From Flavobacterium sp. 9 (GTDB lineage Bacteria > Bacteroidota > Bacteroidia > Flavobacteriales > Flavobacteriaceae): DNA of 64,000 bases. Below, in pieces: positions 10,701 through 18,356 of the stretch. Within the stretch, counting starts at the first letter, position 1; each line of letters starts with the position of its first letter. Below the pieces are notes generated by a model that had not been told where the DNA came from, ran no database searches, and saw only the letters and a program-made list of their open reading frames with translations. The translations under genes and the position numbers were made by a program. The stretch covers positions 1,178,001 to 1,242,000 of the forward strand of contig NZ_PEEU01000001.1 of assembly GCF_002754195.1 (NCBI RefSeq), in the 5' to 3' direction.

Positions 10701-13700
10701 GATAAAATAACATCACCATTATAATTATTTACCGTTCCGGCAGGAAAAGGCGGTGCCAGAACCAAATCTGCAGGTAAAATGTTTAGTTTTACTTTTCCGT
10801 TTACAGTCGTAGTTACTCCCGGAATAGCATAATTTCCTTCTCTTTTATTGTATAATAAATGAGAAACTTCCATAGGAACTTCTTCTAATGTTCCTCCTGA
10901 AATTACCGGTACAGTAACTGTTGGCGCAAAAGAAATGCTTTGCCAATTGATATTTGTTTCCGTTTCTAATGCTACGGTTATTTGTGTTTCAGCTTCGAAT
11001 GCCGACAAACTTACAGTTGACAAATCGAAATTTACTACATCATTTGCCAGGAAAATTTTCTCGAATAAAACCACTGAAGGATTTGCACCATCCAGATAGT
11101 TTTTGGAAATCTTTAATTTGATATGATCTGAAGTAACAGGTTTATTCAATATTCCTTTCAATAAAACATTTCCGACAACAGGAACTACTTTTCCGGCAGG
11201 AGAACTGCTAAAAAAATCTGTACTTGCCTTGTAGGTCGCTAATGAATAAGTGTTCACATCTTTTAAAGTGGAAGCAACCGTAAAATCACTGTTGACTAAA
11301 TTTCCGTTAATATCTCTGTCATATTGTTTTACCTGCGAATACGTAATAACCGGATCCCAAATCACGGTATCAAAATTTCCGTCTTTTACAGAACTGACTC
11401 TGAAATACAATCGTTCTCCTTTTTCTACAGAAATCGCTGTATTTTGTTTGGTTTTCACCGAATAATCAGTTGCGCCAATTGCTTCATTCCAAACTAATTG
11501 ATTTCCTTTTTGAAAATACAAACGAACGCCATCTGCTTTATCGGTTCCTGCATTATTCACATATTCGGAACGAGCTTTTATTCGTTCAGGTGTAGATTCT
11601 GCTAAAAGTTGGTATTGATGCGAAACAGAAACAATTCCTTTTGCAGGAGCTTCCCACATACGAACAACATCATGCAGCGGATTTTGTTTTTCTATTTCTT
11701 CTGCCGAGATTGTTGTAAATCCGGGAATCGTTACATTTCCTCCTCCAAAAACGGGAGACGGAGTTCCTGTACTGCTATTTCTAAAAGTCGGAATTCCGCT
11801 TTCCAATCGGTTATAATATACTTGTCCGTTGCGAACAAAATCCGTTAGTCCGTCACCATTAAAGTCCATAAAATAAACTTTGGTTTTATTGGTCGAACGC
11901 TGTTCTTCGTATCCGATGTTTCCGTATTTTAAATTCAAATCTACTCCCCAATTAAACGAAGTTGATTTAGAGTATCCAACATCACTAATATTAAGACTTT
12001 GCAGATCTCCAAAAGAATTTTGTCCTGACGCTGATAAGTTTTTTCGATAATAAACACCATCTTTGGTTTTAAACACTTTATCCGGCAATCCGTCTCCGTC
12101 AAGATCTTCTAATACCACGGCAACATCAGAGGAACCCCAATTATTTCCTCCGTGACCACCAACTGTAAAACCTTTCAAACTTCCGCTATTAAGCGCTAAT
12201 CCAACCCCAATACGGTAACTTACTCCTGCAGTAGAACCTTCAGAACTACTTACCAAAGAGTGTTTTCCTGAAAATAAAATATCACTAAACGAAGGAATTG
12301 AACTGTTTTTAAGATTATCATTTGGAACACTCCACGTTTGTTCCGGTCCAAACGGATTGTATTTTCCGGAAGCATCACGAATATCATCAAAATAATCTAA
12401 GGTATTCGTATAAAACAATTTGGACTCCGAATCATATTCTGAAACTGATTTAAGCAATGTTTTCTTAAAAGCTCCCAAAGTATAATTTAGTTCATAACTG
12501 CGAATCATATCGTTTTTATAACGTACTTCAATTTTTCGCAACAATTCATTATTCAATTGTCTGAATCCTAATCTTGCCGAAATTTGTACGTCTGGTCGGT
12601 TTGCTTCTCCTAAATCTCCACTTTTTACAAAAGTGACACTGTAGTTTCCTTTATCAGATCCAAAACCGGTGTAATATACTTTTTTAAGAAAGAGTTGACC
12701 GTCCTTTTTATCGTACTCATAAGTAACCGTATTTCCTTTTAAATCGACTTGCAGACAAAGTCCCCAATGCCCAACATTTCCATTGGCATCCTGCAAAACT
12801 CCATTTGACGAAAGTCCGGAATCCGTTCCTCCGTAATAACTCGTAACTCCGCTTTTATCTTTTACAACCCAATAATAATTTTTAGGAGAAGATCCTTTAC
12901 GGATAATCTGCTGAAAAGCACCTTCGCGTCTTGGATAAAATTGTTTGTCTGTAGTACGTCCAATCCAATCTACTCTATGTGAATTAGGAATTAATTGTTC
13001 TCCGCCAATCGAATACGTTTCCGTTTCTTTTGAAGCATCATATCGTGGTGCTCCCCAACGGGTTTCGATACTTACTGTTGGTGCCGAAATATCCCAGCCC
13101 ATTCCTGCCCAACTATGACCGCCGTCACTATCATATTGCAAATTCAGCGATGGCTGCATTCCTCCTCTTCCGTTTGGTATTGCAATAGAAAAACCTGTAC
13201 TTGCCGTTCCTCTTCCGTTTGCCGATGGTGGAGCAATGGATTGAATTCCAACTAACGGACTTGCTGCTTTTAGATCTTTAATACTCGTTGGTGTATAACC
13301 AGAAGTTTCCGGAGATTCCGGCATTTTGATAATTCCGGCAATAAAATCCGTAAAATGAGTCGTTTTAGCCTTGATAATTCCCTGCTTAATATCTAAGGAA
13401 TCTTTGGTTACTTCCTGCCACAATCTCTTATTTTCATCAAAATAAAATACATTAATATCTTTTTCTGTATAACCTTCGGGAATTGCTTTTTTATCAAATG
13501 GAAGTGATAATGTTACTGCTTTTTCAAAAATGGTTCCGTGTGGCAATAATCTAAAACCTGCATTTGTTCCTGTAACGTTTACCATTGCAGCGTTTAATGG
13601 CGCAACGTCAATTTTTCGCAATCCACTTACAGAAACTGATACATTATTTTTTAAAGCTCCAACCGGAAAAACAGCCAGAAAGTCTTTGTATGCTAATTTA

Positions 13701-14542
13701 TTTTCTGTCTGAAAATCAACAATTTTTGAAATACGTTCTTTTGCATTTTCAATGGATCTGAAACGTTCTACTTTTAGAAATTGATTGGTTTCTAATCGCT
13801 CATTTACAATAATTCCAGTTGAAGTTTCTTTGGTAACTAAAATAGATTTACCAGCAGTTTCAGCATCAAATACCAATTCAAATTCAGGCTGATTTACATC
13901 AATAGCAATTCCGCCAATACTCATTTTTCTAATCTCAGAAGGAAAATTGGTTCCTTTGATGTATAATTTATTTTCTGATTTTAGTAACGTATAATGAAAG
14001 GAAGGTTTTGCCGATTTGTAGACAATTCGAACATTTTTAACTTTATATCCATTCAAAATTCCTTCGGGAGCGGTAAACAACAAAACGTTATCGCCTTCTC
14101 GCAATGACTTTTCTGAAAGCAACTCAGATTGTTTGGTCCAGTTTTTATTTTGAGATAAAAATTGCCCTCCAATACTTGGCTGATTGTTTAAACTTCTTGA
14201 AATCGAAGCTGCCTGATCATAACCATACAATTCATATTCCAGATAAGCATGTTCTTCATTTGATGGCAAAACATCAACTTTAAGATGAAAAACGTTATCA
14301 TAAGCATCGTCAATATCCTCTTCGTCTTTTGTACCAATAATTCCCTCGGCAATATCTGCGGGAAATGATTTTATGTTTTTGTTTTCGCTGCTAAAGATTC
14401 CAATAGAATCTGTCTTTGAAATAACGGTTTCCTTTTCTAAAATAGTTTCAGTAAATAAAGAAGCTATTTTGTAAGGTCCAAAATTGGCTGCAAACAAAAA
14501 AGAACCTATTAAAAATACCAGTATTATTATTTTATTTTTCAT
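4727..14542 (-). CDS. Giant secreted SpvB/FG-GAP/RHS-repeat protein with C-terminal class 3 lipase-like toxin domain
   Basis: 3271 residues from the ATG at 14540-14542 (MKNKIIILVFLIGSFLFA is a signal peptide; a TTG nine codons upstream is less likely). Order: signal peptide; a ZU5-like segment ending TTHFTDFIAGI (about 320-400); SpvB-type domain (about 425-700); six Asp-rich FG-GAP/VCBS-type motifs (DLDGDGLPDK, DFNGDGLTDF, DFNGDRFPDY, DINGDGLPDK, DINGDGLADK, DIDGDGNLDY at about 811-1810); RHS/YD repeats (about 2010-2950); RHS core with DHLGSTSYIT and GARYYDAKTSLWLNVDP, closing at DPDGR. The last 222 residues are the cargo, with lipase motif GHSLGG (Ser3161). Candidate catalytic partners are Glu3211 in QGEIVSH and His3257 in SNHLMG. 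RHS shells encapsulate C-terminal toxins, so this is probably an antibacterial phospholipase. The signal peptide implies Sec export; the route across the outer membrane is not evident. Confidence 0.85.
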   Translation of the reverse strand: MKNKIIILVFLIGSFLFAANFGPYKIASLFTETILEKETVISKTDSIGIFSSENKNIKSFPADIAEGIIGTKDEEDIDDAYDNVFHLKVDVLPSNEEHAYLEYELYGYDQAASISRSLNNQPSIGGQFLSQNKNWTKQSELLSEKSLREGDNVLLFTAPEGILNGYKVKNVRIVYKSAKPSFHYTLLKSENKLYIKGTNFPSEIRKMSIGGIAIDVNQPEFELVFDAETAGKSILVTKETSTGIIVNERLETNQFLKVERFRSIENAKERISKIVDFQTENKLAYKDFLAVFPVGALKNNVSVSVSGLRKIDVAPLNAAMVNVTGTNAGFRLLPHGTIFEKAVTLSLPFDKKAIPEGYTEKDINVFYFDENKRLWQEVTKDSLDIKQGIIKAKTTHFTDFIAGIIKMPESPETSGYTPTSIKDLKAASPLVGIQSIAPPSANGRGTASTGFSIAIPNGRGGMQPSLNLQYDSDGGHSWAGMGWDISAPTVSIETRWGAPRYDASKETETYSIGGEQLIPNSHRVDWIGRTTDKQFYPRREGAFQQIIRKGSSPKNYYWVVKDKSGVTSYYGGTDSGLSSNGVLQDANGNVGHWGLCLQVDLKGNTVTYEYDKKDGQLFLKKVYYTGFGSDKGNYSVTFVKSGDLGEANRPDVQISARLGFRQLNNELLRKIEVRYKNDMIRSYELNYTLGAFKKTLLKSVSEYDSESKLFYTNTLDYFDDIRDASGKYNPFGPEQTWSVPNDNLKNSSIPSFSDILFSGKHSLVSSSEGSTAGVSYRIGVGLALNSGSLKGFTVGGHGGNNWGSSDVAVVLEDLDGDGLPDKVFKTKDGVYYRKNLSASGQNSFGDLQSLNISDVGYSKSTSFNWGVDLNLKYGNIGYEEQRSTNKTKVYFMDFNGDGLTDFVRNGQVYYNRLESGIPTFRNSSTGTPSPVFGGGNVTIPGFTTISAEEIEKQNPLHDVVRMWEAPAKGIVSVSHQYQLLAESTPERIKARSEYVNNAGTDKADGVRLYFQKGNQLVWNEAIGATDYSVKTKQNTAISVEKGERLYFRVSSVKDGNFDTVIWDPVITYSQVKQYDRDINGNLVNSDFTVASTLKDVNTYSLATYKASTDFFSSSPAGKVVPVVGNVLLKGILNKPVTSDHIKLKISKNYLDGANPSVVLFEKIFLANDVVNFDLSTVSLSAFEAETQITVALETETNINWQSISFAPTVTVPVISGGTLEEVPMEVSHLLYNKREGNYAIPGVTTTVNGKVKLNILPADLVLAPPFPAGTVNNYNGDVILSAKQNNVLLARKRYKLTTGTLVEVNNAFDNAVDYPLAVAGIPIQLEVTVSNPQSVAILRNYPKLNALNIQVQVTDLKDIADLTDDVISNNTTNDFAIYSLLNTDERTLGLYQHNWGGFVINGNLASDTIDQTLLKQSDAYNTEPDLNNTDPENYNGKGYEVANSYFVSLNPSYARSKWEGLEEGIYIKGQTIGTSRLGEDDIADYTDFSMPTLAGGSTSALDMINESKSKSISAGVSAGQANIGYSKSIDGDSYVTQTMSDFNGDRFPDYIRGENVQLTAPVGSISDEVVNIGDNFSHSKTSSEGPNFGGSYSHGSPSNSLSVTIGKASVKKDSAKGTASDEAEKGGNSISVSASKGKGEDRSTMIHSDINGDGLPDKISESGDVFLNTGYGFLPVEKWNFDSINSGNSTDWSAGLGYSIKQGSISGGANYARSQSDSDESFMDINGDGLADKIRYEGNSMLVSLNLGGSFDTPIDYPRFAEMNQNKGVSYGFNANVSIDISIWLLRITPTIGGSKGWSTNRSEGTFTDIDGDGNLDYIISKDDGHLTAQLSNIRRTNKLKSVTNAAGNSYVVDYELLKPSYENPSAKWVLQSVDIFDGHVGDGIDHTIAKFRYEDGYHDRREREFYGFGKVIQEQIDAADNSVFMTTVQEFYNQDYFRKNLLKHSYTKDKNDKMRQESENEYSLIDVATQASVPVSDLNLPICDAKRIFVGLIHVNQKVYEGGSDYLETNTFNTYDANGNITQYEDLGNGTADDKVTAKISYYESTTPYYGGIPKQLEVFTTDGLRRKRATSINTTTAEVTQIKNYSAADKIALTDIEYDTYGNLQKITGPANYKAQRMTLEYTYDADNHQYMTVIKDAFGYQSKMEYDYRFGVVLKTTDRNDQSNIITLDAKGRLATIKAPYEIASGKPYTIAYEYFPEAKVPYAKTKNYDPELDKDIETYIYTDGLGRALQVKKTASLFTQSGSPDQEAQIISGKIIYDGLGRPTTSYYPTTTTTVDNNFSTALSTITPTKTEYDEVGRAVNVTLPDGSINKIIFSLDNYDGVPVLHTTQTDALNKTNETYTDVTGQNMASKQNDLLTKFETNALGETIKVTDAMDHITKSSYDWLGQRIEFTHPDAGITTLQYDLAGNLTSRITQDIKNTVPNGGAIQYEYNFNRLESIKYPKNPQNNVQYNYGKADGTASRRGRLWFVQDASGGQEFFYGKLGEVEKEIRTLRITPTDVQTYISQFEYDTWNRIQKMIYPDGEVVDYTYNRAGNLQSMQGKKESHTYDYIKQLSYDEFEQRKYLKYGNGTETNYTYDAILRRLQQLQVKSGARQVMNNSYSYDLVGNVLGIKNTAPIVNNTLGGTSSHEYQYDDFYRLKSAKATYQGEFTKASYELNMSYNKMHNITNKNLVHTVNNVQKGYVLDYNYDNELHPNAPNKIIETGKQEPRQYAYDGNGNPTSYTEYQSFRKMTWDEENRLMGINDNGRIHQYNYDASGERVIKSSGDSQNVAINGETAATMVHTDDYTGYVSPYFVISKGKFTKHYFEGAGRIVSKLGNGTFAQPLGITAGGVNYTKLTAEQQKALDAYVKSLGLPPGPPTQQGIYGTPEFTGNPYPSGVLKPVEENQEPPEGWPRNPIFNAPGDVPGPPVQFGPPIEPTTVKAGEGFTGIGMPENDIFYFHPDHLGSTSYITTRNGSISQHVEYIAFGEVLFEEHSSSFSSPYLFNGKELDRETNLSYFGARYYDAKTSLWLNVDPMADHPNQIDKSAYSAFWGNPIKYTDPDGRCPKCEDEIYLELANHVYEAKRGDISPNGWQAIRVDENKKTGYKGVLYQGFNETNEKQYIYATQGTNPGSGDDWENNIQQAVTGNSPQYKQSIAIAKDLAYFYKGISFTGHSLGGGLASANALAVEGKAVTFNAAGLSSMTKSNNNLTGNVAKITAYVVQGEIVSHLQGKIGLRAEGKIVTLPATYIMQIPYLKTDDQIRTAQRISNHLMGPVMEKFKESKR

Positions 14543-14634
14543 AAAGTATGATAATCGATTATGGGGCAATCGATTTATTTTTAATTATTTCAATATTCTA
14601 ATCTGTGTAATCTATTCTGAAAACAGCTTTAAAA

Positions 14635-16599
14635 TTATTTCACAATAACTTTAAAAGTTTTAGTACCAAAATCAGAATTTACAGTAACCAAATACATTCC
14701 TGCGGCGCTTTTAATACTTTCATCATACAAATAAGTTTCTATTTGCGGTAACTGTTTTTGTTTTACCAGCGAACCGGTTGGACTATAAATAGAAATTGTT
14801 GCATTTGTTTTTTTGGGAAACTGCATTGCGATCGAAAAATGCCCTTCTATTGTAGGATTTGGATATAAAATCAAGACACTCGAATCTGTAATTTCTTTTC
14901 CGTCTGTTGCCACTACAATCTTTGTAGATGTTTTACATTCCTGACCGTTCAGTAATCTTAATTCATAATTACCTGGCTGATCAATTAGTATTTTTGGGTT
15001 ATTATCGATAAAATCCCCTTCATAAAACCATTGATATTGATAATTGCCATTTGGTAAACCTTCACTTGCATCAAAGGTTAAAGCATTGCCATCTGTCAAC
15101 AAATAATTTGGTTTAAGATTAGGAAATGTTCCCTGTTTATCAGCAACAAAAACGGTTTCTGAATATAAATTTCCTTTTCCGTCTCGTACGATATAATCAT
15201 AAGTTCCTGACGAAAGTTGTAATCCTGAAGTACTTTTTGCCGCTTGATTCCATTGTTTTACCACGGCTTCACTTCCTTCTTTTTTAACGGTAACGGTAAA
15301 TGGCGCCTGACCTCCTTCAATCGTATAATTTAATTCTCCAGATCCAATAACTCCGCAATTAGCTTCAGTAATCCAGACTCTGCTGAACATTTCCGGCGCA
15401 ACTTTTAGTGTAAATTTTGCTTTACCGGTTTTTTGTTTGTCCCAATTAAAATCATTCAGTGTTAGTTTTTCTTTATTAGAAGTGCTTGCTAAACGAATGT
15501 ATTCAGAATCTTTTTCGTCATAAGTTCCTTTGCCTGAATAATCAACCAATAACCAGTAATAAGTATCTTTTGGTAATGTTCCCTTTATAAAATTTGGATT
15601 AAAACTCCAATCCAAACTTAAATCAGCGGGATTAGAAAAATCCAATTGCCATTCTCTTGAAATCCCAACTGGTTCTCCTTGTTCTTGCTTTTTAACCAAA
15701 AGATTTTTACCATTATCACTCCAAAAAGCAAAATAATTATCCGGAATTTTATCTGATTTACTTTTAAGTTCAATTGTCAAAAGTCCTTCATCAATCATAT
15801 TATTACTCTTGGTCTGTAATAATCCGCTGGCATCATCGCGCCCAATTCCTGTAATGGAAGATTCAAATCCTTTGTGTTTTTCGATATCCCAAATCGTTTC
15901 ACCTTTACTATTCAGGTAATTTTTGATATCAAATTGTGAAAGCGAAATACCATATTTAATGGCTAAATAACTGGCTACTTTTTGAGTTTCAAGCCCGGAC
16001 AAAACTCTGTTATAAACCAGAATTTCGCTTATATTTCCTTTAAATTCTTCTGGCGGAAGCTTTTCAAATTTTGACTTTTGTCCAATAATCAAAGACGATA
16101 ACTTTGCAACACTATCTGTTACATTTTGCTGAAAAAAATGAATATTCGCTTTATGTGGTTTAATTTTTTCCTGATAGGTTTGATAAGAGAATTTCTTTAA
16201 ATCGACTAATCGTTTATTGGTCGCAACCGAAAGTGTTTTTTTAGGATCGTTTATGGTCCATAAAAATTGTTCTTTCAAACTATCTTTCACTTTGTAAACC
16301 ATAAACAAAGTCTGTTTTCTTTTACTATCTGATCCTAAGGGCAAAATCAAAGAATCTTGTGTTGTATCAAAAACAATACTTGGATTAAAATTAAAAACAG
16401 CTCCAGTATGTTTTCTTCCTGATATTTTGGCTTCTTTTTTTGTCAAGCTTTCCCAATAATAAGCGTCTCCGCTATTTCGGGATTTTATCCAATATTGCGG
16501 TTCTTCTACTAATCCCGGTAAAACTTTCTTTTGAGAAAAAACAGTATTACCTCCCAATAAAATTCCAAAAAAAGCTATTAAAAAAATCTTTTTACACAT
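14635..16599 (-). CDS. T9SS-sorted secreted protein, 654 aa
   Basis: Signal peptide (MCKKIFLIAFFGILLGGNTVFS) and, at the end, a type A type IX secretion sorting domain (LYPNPTIEGHFSI, then GMYLVTVNSDFGTKTFKVIV), so it should reach the cell surface or medium through T9SS. The middle carries the segment VLSGLETQKVASYLAIKYG, a signature of a lectin/LamG-like module frequent in flavobacterial surface proteins (about residues 190-225). PKD-like beta segments follow (about 410-560). No catalytic residues are recognised. It lies between two beta-barrel genes (31 bp upstream) and the RHS-lipase gene (92 bp downstream) on one strand, so it may help display or anchor the toxin. That role is inference. 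Confidence 0.75.
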   Translation of the reverse strand: MCKKIFLIAFFGILLGGNTVFSQKKVLPGLVEEPQYWIKSRNSGDAYYWESLTKKEAKISGRKHTGAVFNFNPSIVFDTTQDSLILPLGSDSKRKQTLFMVYKVKDSLKEQFLWTINDPKKTLSVATNKRLVDLKKFSYQTYQEKIKPHKANIHFFQQNVTDSVAKLSSLIIGQKSKFEKLPPEEFKGNISEILVYNRVLSGLETQKVASYLAIKYGISLSQFDIKNYLNSKGETIWDIEKHKGFESSITGIGRDDASGLLQTKSNNMIDEGLLTIELKSKSDKIPDNYFAFWSDNGKNLLVKKQEQGEPVGISREWQLDFSNPADLSLDWSFNPNFIKGTLPKDTYYWLLVDYSGKGTYDEKDSEYIRLASTSNKEKLTLNDFNWDKQKTGKAKFTLKVAPEMFSRVWITEANCGVIGSGELNYTIEGGQAPFTVTVKKEGSEAVVKQWNQAAKSTSGLQLSSGTYDYIVRDGKGNLYSETVFVADKQGTFPNLKPNYLLTDGNALTFDASEGLPNGNYQYQWFYEGDFIDNNPKILIDQPGNYELRLLNGQECKTSTKIVVATDGKEITDSSVLILYPNPTIEGHFSIAMQFPKKTNATISIYSPTGSLVKQKQLPQIETYLYDESIKSAAGMYLVTVNSDFGTKTFKVIVK

Positions 16600-16630
16600 A
16601 ATTCCTATGTTTTTAAAGGATGGGAAACGA

Positions 16631-17362
16631 TTAGAAATTGGCTAAATCATCAAAGTCAAATGAGTAACCTATAATCAATGAAATACTATTTATCTTATTA
16701 TTGTTTTCGCTATAGCGATGACCATTTTCTTCGGTGGCTAAAGCATCTGTAAACCCTAAAGTATATCGCGCTCCAATAGAAAGATTCGAACTAAATTCAT
16801 ATCCGGCAGATAACATTCCGTAGAAATAATTTTTACCGGTCAAAGATTCTTTTAGCACTTTCTGAACATTGGCATCCGGCTCAAAATAAGCTCCTGAACC
16901 GCCAAAAACTTCCTGAGCATTTGAGCTATATTTTATATTATCACTTGCAATATTGAATCCCACATATGGACCTGCACCAATATAAAACCCTTCGACAGGA
17001 TAATATTTAAATTGTGCCCCAACATTGATATAACTGTAGCCAAATGTCATTTTATATTTCAGTCCTTTGATATCTTCATAATTCAAATCTGTACTTTGTC
17101 CGGAATATGAAAGTTCTGTTTGAATACTAACTTTTGCATAAGGATATTTCCAATTGATCATAAGACCTGCTGTGCCTCCAAACTTTCCATCTTCTGTAAA
17201 AGTATAGCCCTCGTAAATTCCTTTTGGAACAATTACATCTGGAAGATTAGACATTTTAGAATAGATTCCGCCTGCAAAAAGACCGTAAGTAATCTCTCTG
17301 TCACCTTGTGCAAATAGCGATTTTGTACTTACTAATAGTAGAAGTATAATAAATTTTTTCAT
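16631..17362 (-). CDS. Outer-membrane beta-barrel protein (PorT-like), 243 aa
   Basis: Start at ATG 17360-17362, giving signal peptide MKKFIILLLLVSTKSLFAQ. A longer frame starting with TTG overlaps the upstream gene and is rejected. Alternating aromatic/polar strands, repeated Gly-Tyr-Ser turns and a terminal strand (ISLIIGYSFDF) indicate an 8- to 10-stranded outer-membrane barrel of the type annotated as PorT or outer-membrane beta-barrel family. It is paralogous to the next gene upstream (shared ITYGLxxGGxxSKxSNLP opening) and begins 14 bp after it. Its place at the head of the toxin operon suggests a surface role. It could equally be an unrelated small porin-like protein. Confidence 0.7.
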   Translation of the reverse strand: MKKFIILLLLVSTKSLFAQGDREITYGLFAGGIYSKMSNLPDVIVPKGIYEGYTFTEDGKFGGTAGLMINWKYPYAKVSIQTELSYSGQSTDLNYEDIKGLKYKMTFGYSYINVGAQFKYYPVEGFYIGAGPYVGFNIASDNIKYSSNAQEVFGGSGAYFEPDANVQKVLKESLTGKNYFYGMLSAGYEFSSNLSIGARYTLGFTDALATEENGHRYSENNNKINSISLIIGYSFDFDDLANF

Positions 17363-17376
17363 GTTTTTTATTGAAA

Positions 17377-18078
17377 TTACCATTGATGAAAACTGTAGCC
17401 TAACGAGAAGCAAATCACACTGCTTTTGTTTTGATTTTCGATAAACTGAAAGGAAGAAGAATTACTTTTAACAACATCTTTTACACCCAGATAGTAGCGT
17501 AAATCAAAATGAATACTTTGATGTAATTCATATCCTAATGCAAAACACAACGAGAAATCATCCGTTCCGTCCAAACCATCTTTATAGAATTGTCTGGTCG
17601 CAACATCATACATTCCGTCTGCTTCATTGGATTTATAAGTAACGTTATTTGCCGATAAACTGATTCCGTAAAAAGCACCAAATCCTAAATTCAGACCTTC
17701 ATATGGATACACTTTATACAAAGCTCCAATTTGCAAATAAGAGTAATGTAAGCCTAACTCAAATTCTTTGCCTGTAGCATCATGATAACTAACTGTTTCG
17801 CCCGCTTGTCTGAATAAAATCTCGGGCTGAATAGCAACTCTTGTATCATGAAGTTTGCAGTTCATAAAAAAACCGCCTTCTAATCCATACGCACCTTTGC
17901 TTTCCATAACACTATTATCAAAAGTATTATCGCGTCCTTTAATACTTTCCGGCAAATTACTGATTTTAGAAAACAGCCCGCCAAGCTTTAAACCATAGGT
18001 AATATTAGTCTCATTTTGCCCATAAAGAGCACCACTAAAAAAGCAACTAAATATTAATAAGTGTAATATTACTTTCAT
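17377..18078 (-). CDS. Outer-membrane beta-barrel protein (PorT-like), 233 aa, first gene of the toxin operon
   Basis: Signal peptide MKVILHLLIFSCFFSGALYGQ is followed by a barrel of alternating hydrophobic strands ending SSVICFSLGYSFHQW, the aromatic C-terminal strand expected for outer-membrane insertion. Similar in length and layout to the gene just downstream; the two form a tandem pair. It is the promoter-proximal gene of the minus-strand series running to the RHS-lipase and ankyrin genes. Upstream lie three phased TCGACG/TCAACG repeats (18132-18180) that may be regulatory. No enzymatic motif is seen. Confidence 0.7.
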   Translation of the reverse strand: MKVILHLLIFSCFFSGALYGQNETNITYGLKLGGLFSKISNLPESIKGRDNTFDNSVMESKGAYGLEGGFFMNCKLHDTRVAIQPEILFRQAGETVSYHDATGKEFELGLHYSYLQIGALYKVYPYEGLNLGFGAFYGISLSANNVTYKSNEADGMYDVATRQFYKDGLDGTDDFSLCFALGYELHQSIHFDLRYYLGVKDVVKSNSSSFQFIENQNKSSVICFSLGYSFHQW

Positions 18079-18131
18079 TCACAAAAATTTTTGCGAATAT
18101 ATGTATTAATCTTTAATTAACATGGTTTTAG

Positions 18132-18180
18132 AAATCGACGAAATGCAATATAAATCGACGAATTACATATAATTCAACGT
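18132..18180. promoter_or_regulatory. Three phased direct repeats upstream of the toxin operon
   Basis: AAATCGACGAA occurs at 18132-18142 and 18152-18162, and a weaker AATTCAACGT at 18171-18180. The hexamers TCGACG, TCGACG and TCAACG start at 18135, 18155 and 18174, about two helical turns apart. They lie 55-100 bp before the first gene. Such spacing suits a dimer or multimer of a direct-repeat-binding regulator such as a LytTR protein. The regulator is not in the window. Confidence 0.45.
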
Positions 18181-18304
18181 TTAAAAAGAAAAATAGCATA
18201 ATTAACAAAATAGTGATTCAGATATCGTTAAGCTGATTTATTTTTTAGAATTGTTTAATGTTTATAAGAATTCCTTTAAAAAATCGAATAAGAGTAAACT
18301 GCAT

Positions 18305-18335
18305 AAAAAAACCGTTCTCTATGGAACGGTTTTTA
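18305..18335 (-). terminator. Terminator of the desaturase gene
   Basis: Perfect stem AAAAACCGTTC/GAACGGTTTTT with a short loop (TCTATG), about 20 bp beyond the stop codon at 18357. It separates the desaturase gene from the toxin operon. Confidence 0.85.
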
Positions 18336-18356
18336 TCTTGTGTTTTATAGTGATTT

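Noticed and set aside
5696..13712. Many plus-strand frames of 60-118 codons opposite the RHS gene
   Set aside because: They lie antisense to a gene with continuous domain evidence and have no signal peptides, domains or plausible composition.
14540..14569. Longer start (TTG) for the RHS-lipase gene
   Set aside because: The ATG at 14540-14542 gives a clean signal peptide; the nine extra residues have no support.
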